Position numbers and translations under genes: made by a program. Below the pieces are notes generated by a model, which saw nothing but the letters and a program-made list of their open reading frames with translations, had not been told where the DNA came from and made no database searches. Shown here one piece after another: positions 1 to 9,852 of a DNA stretch of 64,000 nucleotides. Source of the stretch: Xanthomonas theicola (lineage in GTDB: Bacteria; Pseudomonadota; Gammaproteobacteria; Xanthomonadales; Xanthomonadaceae); contig NZ_CP049017.1 of NCBI RefSeq assembly GCF_014236795.1, positions 908,001 through 972,000 on the forward strand, read 5' to 3'. The first letter of the stretch is position 1. Each line of letters opens with the position of its first letter.

Positions 1-2
1 GC

Positions 3-188
3 GGCATCGTCGGCGGCGTGCTGCTCGAACGCCTCGGCGTCGGCGCCTTTGCACCGGCCTTGCTGGGGTTGCTGGCGGCAGCGCTGGTGGTGGTGTGGGC
101 CGCCAGGCGGCATGGCTTTCCCGCCCCGGTAGGTGCGGTCGGGTCGAACCCAGCGACGCCGGATCGACAAAGCGCCTCGGAGCTGTGA
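3..188 (+). CDS. MFS transporter, C-terminal fragment (cut by window edge)
   Basis: The open frame enters from the left edge and ends at TGA 186-188. It encodes about 61 residues: a glycine/leucine/alanine-rich membrane segment (ALLGLLAAALVVVWAARRHG), then a short polar tail. A GG-x-LLERLG motif before a final transmembrane helix is typical of the last helices of 12-TM major facilitator efflux proteins (AraJ/DHA1-like). The substrate cannot be told from this piece. The stop overlaps the ATG of the next, degenerate MFS gene by one base, so the two were probably co-transcribed. Confidence 0.55.
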   Translation, partial: GIVGGVLLERLGVGAFAPALLGLLAAALVVVWAARRHGFPAPVGAVGSNPATPDRQSASEL

Positions 189-1266
189 TGGAGAAGGCAC
201 GTTCGGCGGTCGCCGTGGACGACCGATGCAAGGTGCTGGCGGCGATCTGCGTCTGCGCGATCCTCCTCCTGGTGTTCACCGGCCCGGCGATATCCACGCT
301 AGCCGTCGGGCACGACCTGGGCGCAGACCAATCCGCCTTGGTCTGTGGATCGTCAACGCCTACGCCATCGCGTTCGGTGGCTGCGTCTGCGTCATGGCGG
401 CGGGCGCCATCGGCGACCAGATCGGTCGCAAGCGTTGCTTCGCGGCAGCGCCCTGGATTTTCATCGCCACGTCGCTGTTGATCGGCCTGGCCCCGAACCT
501 GCTGTTGCTCAATCTGCTGCGCGCCGCCGAAGGTGTCGGTGGCGGTGGCGACCGGGTTCAGCTTCATCGCTCCGCTTGTCTATGTGCTGGTCTGGTTCAT
601 CGTCATCCAGGGACGCGATGTGTTCACGGCCGGCCTTGCGATCCTTCCGCCGACCGCACCGATGCTGGTGGTGCCGCTGCTGGCCGGGCGGAGGGCCCAG
701 CACGTTTCGCCGGCCTGCTGTCGGGCATCGGCTTCCTCGTCTGCGCACTCGGCGCCTGGAGGTTGATGCGCCTGTCCCCTGAGGGGAGCTTGTGGTCGAT
801 GGCGATCCCCATGCTGCTGATCGGCATCGGCAATGGCCTGCCGTGGGGCTTGATGGATGCCTTGTGGGTCAGCGTGGTGCCCAAGGAGCGCGCAGGCATG
901 GCGGCCGGCATCTTCACCGCCATGCCCGTGGCGGGAGAAGCCATCGCCATTGCCGCCATCGGTGCTGTGTTGGTCGGCTTGACGGCCGCGAACCTGCGCG
1001 CAGCAGCGCAGGCCGATTCGCTGTCGCTCCCACAAAGCGCCACGGCAATCGCCAGCCGGATCGGAGCCAGCGCCAAGCATGGTTTTTCCACCGGCGGCGT
1101 CAGTGCGATGGACGCGGCAATCATCAAGCTTGCACATGATGCCTACACCTCGGCTTTCCACGGCATCTTCGGTGTGCTGGCCGTGCTCTCGACCATGACC
1201 GCCGTGGTCTGCGTCGCGACGCTGCGACAGTGGGTCGATCGGCAAGGCACAGCCCAGGAGCCTTGA
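188..1266 (+). pseudogene. MFS multidrug-efflux transporter (EmrB/QacA-like), frameshifted and internally deleted
   Basis: The ATG at 188 opens a frame with a clear first membrane helix (ICVCAILLLVFTGPAIST). The conserved sequence then jumps frame: from about 340 a second frame carries a WIVNAYAIAFGG helix and an MFS signature-like GAIGDQIGRKR. A third short frame at 533-700 carries FIAPLVYVLVWFIVIQGRDVF. The 133-frame resumes at about 750 and runs to TGA 1264-1266 with helices such as MAIPMLLIGIGNGLPWGLMD. Intact DHA2 proteins have about 500 residues and 14 helices. Here about 360 codons are spread over several frames, so a middle part has been lost as well. It is not expected to give a functional transporter. 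Confidence 0.8.
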
Positions 1267-1310
1267 GCCGAGTCGATGAGCGAATCGGCCACCTCTGGAA
1301 GCCGACCGAT

Positions 1311-1436
1311 ATGGAGCTTCGCCATCTGCGCCGCTGCTTGGGCGTCGCCGAAGAGCTGCATTTCGCCCGCGCGGCCGAGCCACTGCACTTCGAGCAGTCG
1401 CCGCTATCGCGCGTCATCGCAGTCTTGGTCGTGAAA
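1311..1436 (+). pseudogene. LysR-family regulator, N-terminal HTH remnant
   Basis: Starting at ATG 1311 the translation reads MELRHLRRCLGVAEELHFAR, the typical beginning of a LysR winged-helix domain (family consensus MELRHLRYFVAVAEELHFTRAA). Similarity stops after about 40 residues (near SRVIAVL) and no effector-binding domain follows. A second, longer LysR remnant with nearly the same N-terminus lies at 3425, also just downstream of a broken MFS gene, so the two MFS-LysR units look like parallel decaying copies. Confidence 0.7.
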
Positions 1437-1498
1437 TCGGAAGGGCGGCGACTGCCGCACCTCCCGCGTCAAACGGATTTCCGTGACGCAGACATGCA

Positions 1499-1846
1499 TC
1501 ACCTTTGCGGCAGGTTCTTCGCTGTCGCCTCTTGCGTGAGTCCGTCGTTCTGGACCGCGCCCAGCAGTGAGTCGAGCAGGCCGGGAAACCGTGCATCCAG
1601 ATCCACCCGCCGCAGCGACAGCAGGTTTTCCCTGCCATAGGGCCGCTGCCAGATCACACCGCTGTCGCGCAGCACGCGCCAGTGATGGGTCAACGTCGAT
1701 TTGGGAATGCCGTGCAGCACCGCGCTGCACGCATGCTCCTCGCCGCCGGCAAGCACGCGCATCACGGTCAGGCGCAGCGGATTGCCGAGCGCGGTCAGCA
1801 CGTTCTCCAGGCGAATCTGGTCGCGGTCAGGGTGGTTGGGCGTCAT
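1499..1846 (-). CDS. ArsR-family winged-helix transcriptional regulator
   Basis: A 115-residue protein. The start was placed at ATG 1846 (MTPNHPDRDQ) because the upstream 30 codons of the open frame contain no regulator-like sequence and overlap the putative operator. Residues about 15-85 form an ArsR-type winged HTH: LENVLTALGNPLRLTVMRVL, then CSAVLHGIPKSTLTHHWRVL as the recognition helix, then the wing GVIWQRPYGRENLLSLR. It has no CxC metal-binding pair of the ArsR/SmtB type, so a small organic ligand or redox signal is more likely than a metal. It is transcribed divergently from the broken MFS gene at 1990, which it probably repressed. It appears intact. Confidence 0.8.
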   Translation of the reverse strand: MTPNHPDRDQIRLENVLTALGNPLRLTVMRVLAGGEEHACSAVLHGIPKSTLTHHWRVLRDSGVIWQRPYGRENLLSLRRVDLDARFPGLLDSLLGAVQNDGLTQEATAKNLPQR

Positions 1847-1865
1847 CCAGCGAGTGTATTTCACA

Positions 1866-1946
1866 GTACGAGTACTTACAAACCATATGTTCTGCCAAGC
1901 CGGGCGCGTCTCTATTGTTCGGTTGTTCTCGTACAATTATAGTACG
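1866..1946. promoter_or_regulatory. Putative operator/promoter region between ArsR-type gene and MFS gene
   Basis: This AT-rich stretch in GC-rich surroundings contains a perfect inverted repeat, CGTAC-aattata-GTACG, at 1930-1946. It also contains a GTAC-rich block (GTACGAGTAC) at 1866-1875. Palindromes of this size between divergent genes are typical ArsR-family binding sites. The assignment as operator is inferred from position and symmetry. Confidence 0.5.
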
Positions 1947-1989
1947 TATGTATCCGTAGTATCGAACTTCTCTGCCTGGAGAATCGCGC

Positions 1990-3408
1990 ATGACTTCCGT
2001 CCCGTCCGCCGCCAGCGTCCGCCGCTCGCTCGGCTGGAGCTTGGCGCTGCTGGCCTTCGCCCAACTCATCTACTCGCTGGACATCAACATCGTGTTCGTG
2101 GCGCTGCCGCAGATCGGTACCGGCCTGGGATTTTCCAAGCAGACTCTGCAATGGGTGGTCAGCGCCTACACCGTGTTCTGCGGTGGGTTTCTGCTGCTCG
2201 GCGGGCGGCCGACCTGTTCGGGCAGCGGCGCATGTTCATCTTCGCGCTGTGGCTGTATGCGCTGTCCTCGCTGGTCGGCGGGTGGCCTGGAGCCCGGCGG
2301 TGATCGTGATCGCGCGTGCGATGCAGGGCATCGGCGCGGCGCTCCTGTTCCCGTCCGCGCTGTCGCTGATCAACCGGCTGTTCGAGGAAGGCCCGCCACG
2401 CAACCGTGCGCTGGCGATCTGGGGCGGCGCCGGCGCCAGTGGCCTGACCATCGGCTCAATCGCCGGCGGGGTGCTGACCAGCGCCTACGGCTGGCCGTCG
2501 GTGTTCTTCGTCAACGTGCTGCTGGCCGGCATCGCCATCGTCGCGGCGTTCTTCGTGATCCCGAAGGATGCGCCGCGCACCGAGCGCCGCAGCTTCGACC
2601 TGCCGGGCGCGCTGACGGTGACGGCCGGCGCCACGCTGCTGGTGTATGCGCTGGTGCAGGGGCCGGAGGACGGCTGGAAGTCCATGCCCATCGTGGCGGC
2701 GCTGGTGCTGGCGATTGTGTTCCTGCTGGCCTTCGCGTTGATCGAATCGCGTAGCCGCGACCCGCTGATGCCGGTGCGGCTGTTCGGCAATCGCAGCCTG
2801 GTAGCCAGCATGGCGATCACCTTCATCTACATGGGCACCTTCGGCGCGCTGCCGTACTTCCTGACGGTGCTGTTCCAGACCGTGCAGGGCTACAGCGCCT
2901 TGCAGACGGACCGGCCTTCATCGTGCCGTCGCTGGCGATCTTCGCCGGCACGCAGCTCGGCGCCCGGCTCGCAAACCGGCTGTCCATGCGTAGCACGCTG
3001 GTCGCATGCTTCGTCATCGGCATCATCGGTACGCTAGCCTTGGCGCCTTCCGCCTTCACTGGTGCGCCGTATGCGTACATCGTGCCCGGACTGATCGTAT
3101 CGGGCATTGGCCAGGGCATCGTCTGGACCGCGGTGTGGATTGCCGCGGCCTCGGGCGTGGCGCACCACGAGCAAGGCATCGCTTCGGGGACTGCATTGAA
3201 CGTCGGCAACGCGATCGGCATCGCCGTATTGGTGGCCTTCGCCAACCGGAGCATCGGTGGTTTGCAAGGCGATGCGTTGCGCGATGGTCTGTCGGTCGGC
3301 GCACAGCACGCCTTCTACCTGGCGACGGCGGGACTTCTGCTGGGTTTGCTGGTGTCATTGACCTTCTCCCGCAAGGCCAGCGCCAAGGTGCAGGCCGAAA
3401 CCACATGA
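1990..3408 (+). pseudogene. MFS transporter (DHA2, 14-TM type) with three single-base frameshifts
   Basis: The frame starts at ATG 1990 (MTSVPSAASVRRSLGWSLAL, then LDINIVFVALPQIGTGLGFS). Conserved sequence then changes frame near 2205 (into AADLFGQRRMFIFALWLYAL), near 2280 (into AWSPAVIVIARAMQGIGAAL) and near 2908 (into PSLAIFAGTQLGARLANRLS). It ends at TGA 3406-3408. Each change is explained by one missing base; for example GGCGGGTGGCC lacks the C needed for GGLAWSP. Put back together it would give a full-length protein of about 470 residues of the DHA2 drug-efflux group. With three shifts it is probably inactive, unless they are sequencing errors. Confidence 0.8.
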
Positions 3409-3424
3409 CGTTCAAGCGACGTCG

Positions 3425-3780
3425 ATGGAACTGAGACATCTGCGATGTTTCCTCGCCGTGGCCGAAGAACTGCACTTCGCCCGCGCGGCCGAGCGGCCGC
3501 ACATCGAACGGCGGCCACTGCCTGGGGCCATCAAGGAACTGGAAGAAGAACTGGGCGTGGTGCTGTTCGCCCGCACCACGCGCAGCACGCGCCCGACCCG
3601 CGCCGGCAAGCTGTTCCTGGAGCATGTGTCGCGCGTTTTCACCGCCTTGCGGCAGGCACGCGATAGCGTGAAAGCGGCCGCCAGCGGCTTCCGCGGTCGG
3701 TTGCGCGTCGCACTTGCCGGCCCTGCTGGCGCTGTACCGACAGGAACAACCCGAAGTCGAGTCGCCCAGCCACTTCGGCC
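3425..3780 (+). pseudogene. LysR-family regulator, truncated and frameshifted
   Basis: ATG 3425 opens a good LysR N-terminus: MELRHLRCFLAVAEELHFAR, then IKELEEELGVVLFARTTRST and LTRAGKLFLEHV-like sequence up to about residue 95. After RGRLRVALAG the frame shifts. The expected start of the effector domain (LPALLALYRQEQPEVE) continues in another frame at 3714-3760, and then similarity ends. Two residues normally conserved in the recognition helix are changed (PHIERRPLP in place of the usual H-x-SQPPLS), another sign of decay. It sits 17 bases after the broken MFS gene. Confidence 0.75.
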
Positions 3781-3957
3781 GGTCGGTTGGAAAAATCATG
3801 GCGCGTATGACAGGACCGGATGGTCGGTCCTTCACTTTCGGTTGGCGTCCGGCCGGGGCTGATACTCGCCGGATGGCACATCCGCCGTTTCCTCGCGCGC
3901 CACGCCTCACGGGATCCTCCGGCGGCGGCCATCATCCGGACCCGGAACGGCCCGTGC

Positions 3958-5082
3958 TCAGTCGATGTCGGGCTTGGCCGCCGAACACCTGCGTGGCGGC
4001 GGGCGCCGGTACACGAACGCCGGCGCCGCGCCGGCGGCTTCGCGCCCGGCCAGCGCCTGCAGCGCGGCATGTCCTGGGGCGCGCTCGCACACCGGATCCA
4101 GCATGGCCGCGTCGCCGCTCAGCGCCAGCGCCTGGCAGCGGCAGCCGCCCCAGTCGATCTCGCGCTTCGGGCAGCCCTGGCACACCTCCGGCATCCAGGC
4201 GCTTCCGCGGAAGCGCGCGAACGCTTCGCCGTCCTGCCAGATCGCCGCCAGCGGGCGCTCGCGCAGGTTCTCGAACACCATGTCCGGCAAGGTCTCGGCG
4301 GCGTGGCAGGGCAGCACGTCGCCGCGCGGGGAGATGTTGACGAAGCGCCGGCCCCAGCCGCCCATGCACGCTTTGGGCCGGTGTGCGTAGTAGTCGGGGG
4401 TGACGAAGTCGATGCGCAGCCGCTCGCGCAGCCGCTCGCGCGCGGCGCCCACCGCGGCCACGGTGGCGTCGATCTGCGCGCGGCTGGGCATCAGCGCGGC
4501 GCGGTTGCGCAGGCCCCAGCCGTAGTACTGGGTATGCGCCACTTCCAGCCGCTCGGCGCCCAGTTCCAGCGCCAGTTCGATCATCGCCGGCACCCGCTCG
4601 GCGTTGTGGCGGTGGATCACCGCGTTGATCGTCAGCGGCAGGTCGAGCGCGCGCACTGCGGCGGCGAAGGCGCGCTTTTTTTCCAAGCTGCCACGGTAGC
4701 CGGCGATGCGGTCGGCGCCGGCGGCGTCGGCGTCCTGCACGCTCAGCTGCACGTGTTCCAGCCCGGCGTCGGCCAATTGCGCCAGCATCGGCGCGCCGCC
4801 GGCCACGCCGGAGGTGATCAGGTTGCTGTACAGGCCCAGCGCGCGCGCATGCGCAACCAGATCGGGCAGGTCCTTGCGCAGCATCGGCTCGCCGCCGGAA
4901 AAATGCGCTTGCAGTACGCCCATCGCCGCGGCCTGGTCCAGCGCCGAGCGCCAGCCGGCGGTGTCCATCTCCTCGCGCAGACCGGCCAGGGCGATCGGGT
5001 TGGAGCAGTAAGGGCAGGCCAGCGGGCAGCGGTGGGTCAGTTCGAGCAGCAGCGACAGCGGCGCCGGCACGGTCGCGTTCAT
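3958..5082 (-). CDS. pqqE: PqqE, radical SAM enzyme of PQQ biosynthesis
   Basis: A 374-residue protein starting at ATG 5082, whose ATGA overlaps the pqqD stop. The radical SAM cluster motif CxxxCxxC is at Cys19, Cys23 and Cys26 (CPLACPYC). A GGEP motif follows ([13 protein letters not shown]). The C-terminal SPASM domain has the expected cysteines ([32 protein letters not shown]). PqqE forms the carbon-carbon bond between Glu and Tyr of the PqqA peptide, with PqqD presenting the peptide. Length and motifs match the family. It is the last gene of a complete pqqABCDE operon. The 3' side has no further PQQ gene such as pqqF. Confidence 0.95.
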   Translation of the reverse strand: MNATVPAPLSLLLELTHRCPLACPYCSNPIALAGLREEMDTAGWRSALDQAAAMGVLQAHFSGGEPMLRKDLPDLVAHARALGLYSNLITSGVAGGAPMLAQLADAGLEHVQLSVQDADAAGADRIAGYRGSLEKKRAFAAAVRALDLPLTINAVIHRHNAERVPAMIELALELGAERLEVAHTQYYGWGLRNRAALMPSRAQIDATVAAVGAARERLRERLRIDFVTPDYYAHRPKACMGGWGRRFVNISPRGDVLPCHAAETLPDMVFENLRERPLAAIWQDGEAFARFRGSAWMPEVCQGCPKREIDWGGCRCQALALSGDAAMLDPVCERAPGHAALQALAGREAAGAAPAFVYRRPPPRRCSAAKPDID

Positions 5083-5357
5083 GCGCGCAGCAGGCGCTTG
5101 GCGTGCAGGTGGGCGGCCAGTTCCAGCACGTCGCGCTCGACCTCGCGCGGGTCGGCGTCGAACTCGGCGGCCAATTCCGCGGCGATCGCCGCCAGCGAGC
5201 GCGCGCCGTCGCAGCGCGACACGATCGCATGCGCGATCTCGTCCAGTTCGATCACCCGTTCCGGCGCCAGCAGCACCCACTGCGCGCGGGTGCGATCGTG
5301 CTGCAGGCGCACGCCGGCGGCCAGCCGCGGGCTGCTGCCGGGCGCCAGCGCACTCAT
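5079..5357 (-). CDS. pqqD: PqqD, PqqA peptide-binding chaperone
   Basis: A 92-residue protein from ATG 5357, overlapping pqqC by four bases upstream and pqqE by four bases downstream, which implies translational coupling. It has the family pattern [20 protein letters not shown], then [20 protein letters not shown] and a helical tail ending [13 protein letters not shown]. PqqD belongs to the RiPP recognition element fold. It binds PqqA and delivers it to PqqE. All expected segments are present. Confidence 0.93.
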   Translation of the reverse strand: MSALAPGSSPRLAAGVRLQHDRTRAQWVLLAPERVIELDEIAHAIVSRCDGARSLAAIAAELAAEFDADPREVERDVLELAAHLHAKRLLRA

Positions 5358-6115
5358 GCCACCGCCTGCGCCGGCGCGGCGGCGAACGCATCCGGCCAGG
5401 CGACGCCGGGCTGCACGTAGGCGAAGTGCAGCGCGTCCAGCTGCGACCACAGCACGCCGCACTTGAAGCGCAGCGCATCCTTGACCAGTCGCTGCTTCTC
5501 CGCGGTGTCGGCGTGGCGCTTGACGTAGTCCAGGGCGAAATCCGAATCGCGCGGCGCCTCGTGCAGGCGGTGCTCGAAATACGCCAGCGCCTCGCGCGAG
5601 ACGAAATCGTAGTGCTGCAGCATGCCGGCGACGCGGCGGCCGATGATGCCCGGCGCGAACAGTTCGGTCAGCGACGAGGCGATCGCCTCCAGCAGGCTCT
5701 TCTCGCGCACGAAGTGCAGGTAGGCCTGCACCGCGAAGCGGGTGCCGGGCAGCAGCGCGCGGCCAGACTGCACCAGCTCGCGGTCCAGGCCGAGCGCATC
5801 GGTCAGGTGCAGCCAGCGCGCGATGCCGCCTTCGCCCTCGGCGCTGCCGTCGTGGTCGACGATGCGCTGGCGCCAGATCCGGCGCAGCGCCGGGTCGTCC
5901 ATGCGTGCCAGGATCGCCGCGTCCTTCAGCGGGATGCAGCGCTGGTACTCGTAGCGGTTCAGTGCCCAGGCCTGCACCTGGCCACGGTCGAGCCGGCCGC
6001 TGTGCAACCGGGCGTGGAACGGATGTTGGTCGTGGTACAGGCGCGCACCGATCGCGCGCAGGTCCGCTTCCAGCTGCTCGGGACTGCGCAATGCTGCGCC
6101 TACCGGCTGATTCAC
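5354..6115 (-). CDS. pqqC: PqqC, pyrroloquinoline-quinone synthase
   Basis: A 253-residue protein. I chose the GTG at 6113-6115, which overlaps the pqqB stop (GTGA) and gives the usual PqqC length. Typical stretches are [40 protein letters not shown] and [18 protein letters not shown]. PqqC is a cofactor-free oxidase that carries out the last step, ring closure and eight-electron oxidation of AHQQ to PQQ. It has a haem-oxygenase-like all-helical fold. The protein is complete and uninterrupted. Confidence 0.94.
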   Translation of the reverse strand: MNQPVGAALRSPEQLEADLRAIGARLYHDQHPFHARLHSGRLDRGQVQAWALNRYEYQRCIPLKDAAILARMDDPALRRIWRQRIVDHDGSAEGEGGIARWLHLTDALGLDRELVQSGRALLPGTRFAVQAYLHFVREKSLLEAIASSLTELFAPGIIGRRVAGMLQHYDFVSREALAYFEHRLHEAPRDSDFALDYVKRHADTAEKQRLVKDALRFKCGVLWSQLDALHFAYVQPGVAWPDAFAAAPAQAVA

Positions 6116-7011
6116 AGGGTGATCTCCATGCCGTCGTGAGCGACGTCCCAGCCGTGCGCGGCCGCCGCCGCGCGTTCGGCCGATCCGGCGTCGAGGATCG
6201 GGTTGGTGGTGTTGATATGGATGAAGACCTTGCGCGCCACGTCCAGGTCGGCGAACGCGCGCAACGTGCCCGCCTCGCCGTCGACGCTGAGGTGGCCCAT
6301 GCGCTGGCCGGTCTTGGCGCTGACCCCGAGCCGCACCAACTCGTCGTCGCGCCACAGGGTGCCGTCGAAGAACACCAGTTCGGCGCCGCGCAGGCGCGCG
6401 CGCAAGGCACCGGTCATCGCCGCGCAGCCGGGGATGTAGTGGAGGCGGTGGCGGCCATCGTCGATGGTCAGTCCCAGCGTTTCTTCTGCCGAGCCGGCCA
6501 GGTCGCCGCTGTGGCGGCCCTCCATGAACAACGGTACCTTGCCCGGCACCGCGAACGCGGTCACCTGCAGGCCGAGCAGCGACAACGGCGTATCCAGCGC
6601 GAAGGCGTGGCGATGCACGTAGGCCGGGTGCAGCGCATCGAACACCGGGTTCTGCGCCAGCAGGTCGAGCACGCGTGTGCTTGCGTACAGATCGAAGCGC
6701 TGGCTCTCGCGCATCGACAGCAGGCCGGCGACATGGTCGATCTCGCCGCTGGTCAACAGCACCGCCTCGATCGGGGAATGGCGCAGGTCGCGTTGCGGCC
6801 ACAGCGCCGGAGTCGCCAGCAGTTGCTGGCGGAAGTCGGGCGAGGCGTTGATCAGCAGCCAGCGCTGGCGGTCGACGCTCACCGCGATGCTGGCCTGGGT
6901 CCGACGTTGGGCACCCTCACGTTGCTGCCAGGCCCGCTGGCTCGCGGGCGTATGGCAGTTCCACTGCGGGTGCCCCCCGCCGGCCGCCGATCCCAATACG
7001 ATGAGGTGCAT
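6112..7011 (-). CDS. pqqB: PqqB, metallo-beta-lactamase-fold protein of PQQ biosynthesis
   Basis: A 299-residue protein starting at ATG 7011 (MHLIVLGSAAGGGHPQWNCH); the 12 upstream in-frame codons are not conserved in the family. It shows the MBL-fold pattern with LLTSGEIDHVAGLLSMRES in place of the canonical HxHxDH. Later it has HINTTNPIL and DGMEIT near the C-terminus. PqqB is proposed to hydroxylate the tyrosine of the PqqA-derived intermediate. It follows pqqA after 64 bases and overlaps pqqC. Confidence 0.94.
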   Translation of the reverse strand: MHLIVLGSAAGGGHPQWNCHTPASQRAWQQREGAQRRTQASIAVSVDRQRWLLINASPDFRQQLLATPALWPQRDLRHSPIEAVLLTSGEIDHVAGLLSMRESQRFDLYASTRVLDLLAQNPVFDALHPAYVHRHAFALDTPLSLLGLQVTAFAVPGKVPLFMEGRHSGDLAGSAEETLGLTIDDGRHRLHYIPGCAAMTGALRARLRGAELVFFDGTLWRDDELVRLGVSAKTGQRMGHLSVDGEAGTLRAFADLDVARKVFIHINTTNPILDAGSAERAAAAAHGWDVAHDGMEITL

Positions 7012-7075
7012 CCTGTCTCCGTTTATGGCGCCAGGCCGTTCACGCATCGGTCTCGGGAAAGCGGCTTGCGCGCGA

Positions 7076-7168
7076 TCAAAGTTCGCCGGAGGCGTAGCAG
7101 TTGATTTCCGCGCCTACGCAGATCTCGCGGATCAGCGGCTTGTTCCACTTTTTCATGGGCTTGTTCAT
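7076..7168 (-). CDS. pqqA: PqqA, precursor peptide of PQQ
   Basis: A 30-residue peptide from ATG 7168, preceded by a good ribosome-binding site (AGAGGA, seven bases before the ATG). The core EINCY contains Glu21 and Tyr25 in the required E-x3-Y spacing. These are the two residues joined by PqqE to become PQQ. The lysine/tryptophan-rich N-terminus (MKKWNKPLIREI) is the leader part bound by PqqD. It is the first gene of the operon, facing relA across a 267-base intergenic region. Confidence 0.95.
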   Translation of the reverse strand: MNKPMKKWNKPLIREICVGAEINCYASGEL

Positions 7169-7435
7169 AAACGTTCCTCTTGGAGTGCGACGATGGAGCG
7201 ACGCCAAGCGTATCCACTTGCGGCGGGCGTCACGGCGTGAGCGTCGAGGATAGGCCGGCGCCATGCGGCGGGTGTGAAATTTCCCATAACGCCATTCCAG
7301 ATCGTCAGCCGGTCACAGTGAGGTCCTGGTGCGTACGCCGGGCGTGGCGCTGCACGCCGGCGGCGCTGCGCAATTGTGAACAAGCGCGCAAGCACGCTAG
7401 TGTAGGCGGCACCGCTTCGCCACGACCGTCCGTCC
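7169..7435. other. Divergent intergenic region pqqA/relA
   Basis: These 267 bases without a gene must hold the promoters of both pqqABCDE (leftwards) and relA (rightwards). I see no strong palindrome, riboswitch-like fold or terminator. The pqqA ribosome-binding site lies at the left end. Confidence 0.5.
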
Positions 7436-9595
7436 TTGACTCACTCTTCCCCTACTGGCCTGGAAGCGCTGCTGCAGCGTCCGGCGGCGGCGGCACTGGC
7501 GCCTGCGCTGCGTGAGGCGCTGCTGCAGGCATGGTACGTGCAGCAGCCGGAACCGGCCGCGCGCGCGCCGTGGCCGGTGTTGGCCGATACCCTGGACGCG
7601 CTGGCGCTGCTGTCCGCCGACGAGGCGGCGCTGCTCGCCGCGCTGCTGTTCGATCTGCCGGTGCTGCGCGCGCAGCTGGCGAAGTTGCCGGTCGCGCCGC
7701 CGGCACGGGTGCAGGCGGTCGGCGGCCTGCTCGATGCGCAGGACGCGGCCGACCAGGTGTGGGCGCTGCATGCCGGGCGCGAGGCCGGGCGTAACAGCGA
7801 AGGCCTGCGCCGGTTGCTGCTGTCGATCGTGCAGGACCTGCGCGTGGTGCCGATCCTGCTGGCGCGGCAACTGGCGAAGATGCGTGTGGCCGACAAGCTG
7901 CCCGAGGCGCCGCGCCGCGCGCTGGCGCAGCTGACCCGCGATATCCACGCGCCGCTGGCCAATCGCCTGGGCATCTGGCAGCTGAAGTGGGAATTGGAAG
8001 ACCTGGCGTTCCGCCACCTGGAGCCGGACACCTATCGGCGCATCGCGCGCGAGGTGGACGAGAGCCGGGTGGCGCGCGAGCGCTACATCGCCGCGGTCAA
8101 GAAGATCCTGTCCAAGGCGCTGGACGCGCAGGGCCTGCGCGCGGAGATCAGCGGCCGGCCCAAGCACATCTACAGCATCTGGCGGAAGATGCAGAAGAAG
8201 CGGCTGGCCTTCGACCAGTTGTACGACCTGCGCGCGGTGCGGGTGATGGTCGACGACGTCGCCGCCTGCTATGCCGCGCTGGGCGTGGTACATGCGCTGT
8301 GGGCGCCGCTGCCCAGCGAGTTCGACGACTACATCGCCCGGCCCAAGGCCAACGACTACCGTTCGCTGCACACCGCCGTGGTCGGCCCGGAGGGGCGCAC
8401 GATTGAGGTGCAGATCCGTACCCACGAGATGCACGCGCAGGCCGAGCTGGGCGTGGCCGCGCACTGGAAGTACAAGGAAGGCGCCAAGGGCGCGGAGAAG
8501 GCGTTCGACCGCAAGATCACCTGGATGCGGCAGCTGCTGGAGCAGTCGCAGGACGGCGAACAGGGCGGGCTGGCGGCCGCGCTCGATGCCGAGCTGGTCG
8601 AGGACCGGGTCTATGCGCTGACCCCGATGGGCGAGGTGATCGACCTGCCGCAGGGCGCCACGCCGCTGGATTTCGCCTACCACGTGCACACCATGGTCGG
8701 GCACCGCTGCCGCGGCGCCAAGGTCAACCACCGCATCGTGCCGCTGACCCACAAGCTGCGCAGCGGCGACCGTGTCGAGATCCTCACCGGCAAGGAAGCC
8801 GCGCCGCGCCGCGACTGGCTGCTGCCGGCCAACGGCTACCTGGCCAGCGGCCGCTCGCGCGACAAGGTGCGCGCCTGGTTCCACAAGCTCGACCGCGCGC
8901 GCAACGTGCAGGCCGGCAAGGACCTGCTCGAGCGCGAACTCAAGCGCCTGGGCCTGCAGCACGCCGACCTGTTGCCGGCGGCGAAAAAATTCCATGCCGA
9001 CGGCATCGAGGAGTTGTACCTCCAGGTCGCGCTGGGCGATGTGGGCCCCAGCCAGGTCGGGCGCGCCCTGCATGAGGCCGAGCGCGCCGCGGCCCAGCCG
9101 CTGGCCCCGGCCGCGCCGCGGCCGCCGGCGCGGCGCGGCGCGCCGGCCAAATCCAAGTTCACCGTGCAGGGCGTGGGCAATCTGCTGGTGCAGCTGGCGC
9201 GTTGTTGCCAGCCGGTCGCCGGCGAGCCGATCGCCGGTTACCTGACCCGCAGCCGCGGCGTCACCGTGCACCGTGTCGACTGCGCCGCCTTCGCCCGGCT
9301 CGCCGCCAGCCATCCGCAGCGGGTGCTGCCGGTGGAGTGGGGCCAGGCCGGCGGCGGCTACCAGGTCGACGTGCTGGTGCGGGCGATGGACCGGCGCTGG
9401 CTGCTCAAGGACATCACCAACCTGATCGCGCAGGAGGACGCGCACGTGCTGGAGATCAACAGCGACAACGTGCGCGACAGCGGCCGCACCCAGCTGCGCT
9501 TGCGGCTGAGGGTCGGCGACTACGGGCAGCTGTCGACCCTGCTCGGCAAGCTCGACGCGCTGCCCGGCGTCGACGAGGCGCGGCGCCTGGGCTGA
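7436..9595 (+). CDS. relA: RelA-type (p)ppGpp synthetase
   Basis: A 719-residue protein; the start is a TTG at 7436, consistent with the N-terminus MTHSSPTGLEALLQ. The N-terminal hydrolase domain is degenerate: no HDxxED motif is present (LLFDLPVL at that place), so it should be synthetase only. The synthetase domain has PKHIYSIWRKMQKKRLAFDQ, YDLRAVRVMV and EFDDYIARPKANDYRSLHTA, with catalytic Glu295 in the acidic EFDD form seen in RelA. A TGS domain follows (VYALTPMGEVIDLPQGATPL), then the zinc-finger-like helical region and a C-terminal ACT domain (WLLKDITNLIAQEDAHVLEI). It makes pppGpp from GTP and ATP on ribosomes carrying uncharged tRNA. Confidence 0.95.
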   Translation: MTHSSPTGLEALLQRPAAAALAPALREALLQAWYVQQPEPAARAPWPVLADTLDALALLSADEAALLAALLFDLPVLRAQLAKLPVAPPARVQAVGGLLDAQDAADQVWALHAGREAGRNSEGLRRLLLSIVQDLRVVPILLARQLAKMRVADKLPEAPRRALAQLTRDIHAPLANRLGIWQLKWELEDLAFRHLEPDTYRRIAREVDESRVARERYIAAVKKILSKALDAQGLRAEISGRPKHIYSIWRKMQKKRLAFDQLYDLRAVRVMVDDVAACYAALGVVHALWAPLPSEFDDYIARPKANDYRSLHTAVVGPEGRTIEVQIRTHEMHAQAELGVAAHWKYKEGAKGAEKAFDRKITWMRQLLEQSQDGEQGGLAAALDAELVEDRVYALTPMGEVIDLPQGATPLDFAYHVHTMVGHRCRGAKVNHRIVPLTHKLRSGDRVEILTGKEAAPRRDWLLPANGYLASGRSRDKVRAWFHKLDRARNVQAGKDLLERELKRLGLQHADLLPAAKKFHADGIEELYLQVALGDVGPSQVGRALHEAERAAAQPLAPAAPRPPARRGAPAKSKFTVQGVGNLLVQLARCCQPVAGEPIAGYLTRSRGVTVHRVDCAAFARLAASHPQRVLPVEWGQAGGGYQVDVLVRAMDRRWLLKDITNLIAQEDAHVLEINSDNVRDSGRTQLRLRLRVGDYGQLSTLLGKLDALPGVDEARRLG

Positions 9596-9852
9596 GCCGC
9601 GCACCGCGCCGCGCGGGCGCAGGCCGCATGCTCGGGCTTGGCGTGGCGCCCGGCCGGCTGCCTGACCGGGCCGCGCGCGCGCCGACGTGCCGACCGGGTG
9701 CGCCGCGCCTGGGTACGCGCGGTGCGGCGTCGCCGTCCGTGCGCCGATCGACGCACGTGCACCGGTTCGTCTGTGCCGCGCCCAGCCAGCACGACGTGGC
9801 GGCCCGGCCGCATTGACGGGGCGTGGCCGCGGACGCGCGCTAAGCTTGTGCG

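Noticed and set aside
7169..7435. Riboswitch or leader in front of relA or pqqA
   Set aside because: No conserved aptamer-like pairing or terminator/antiterminator pair could be drawn.
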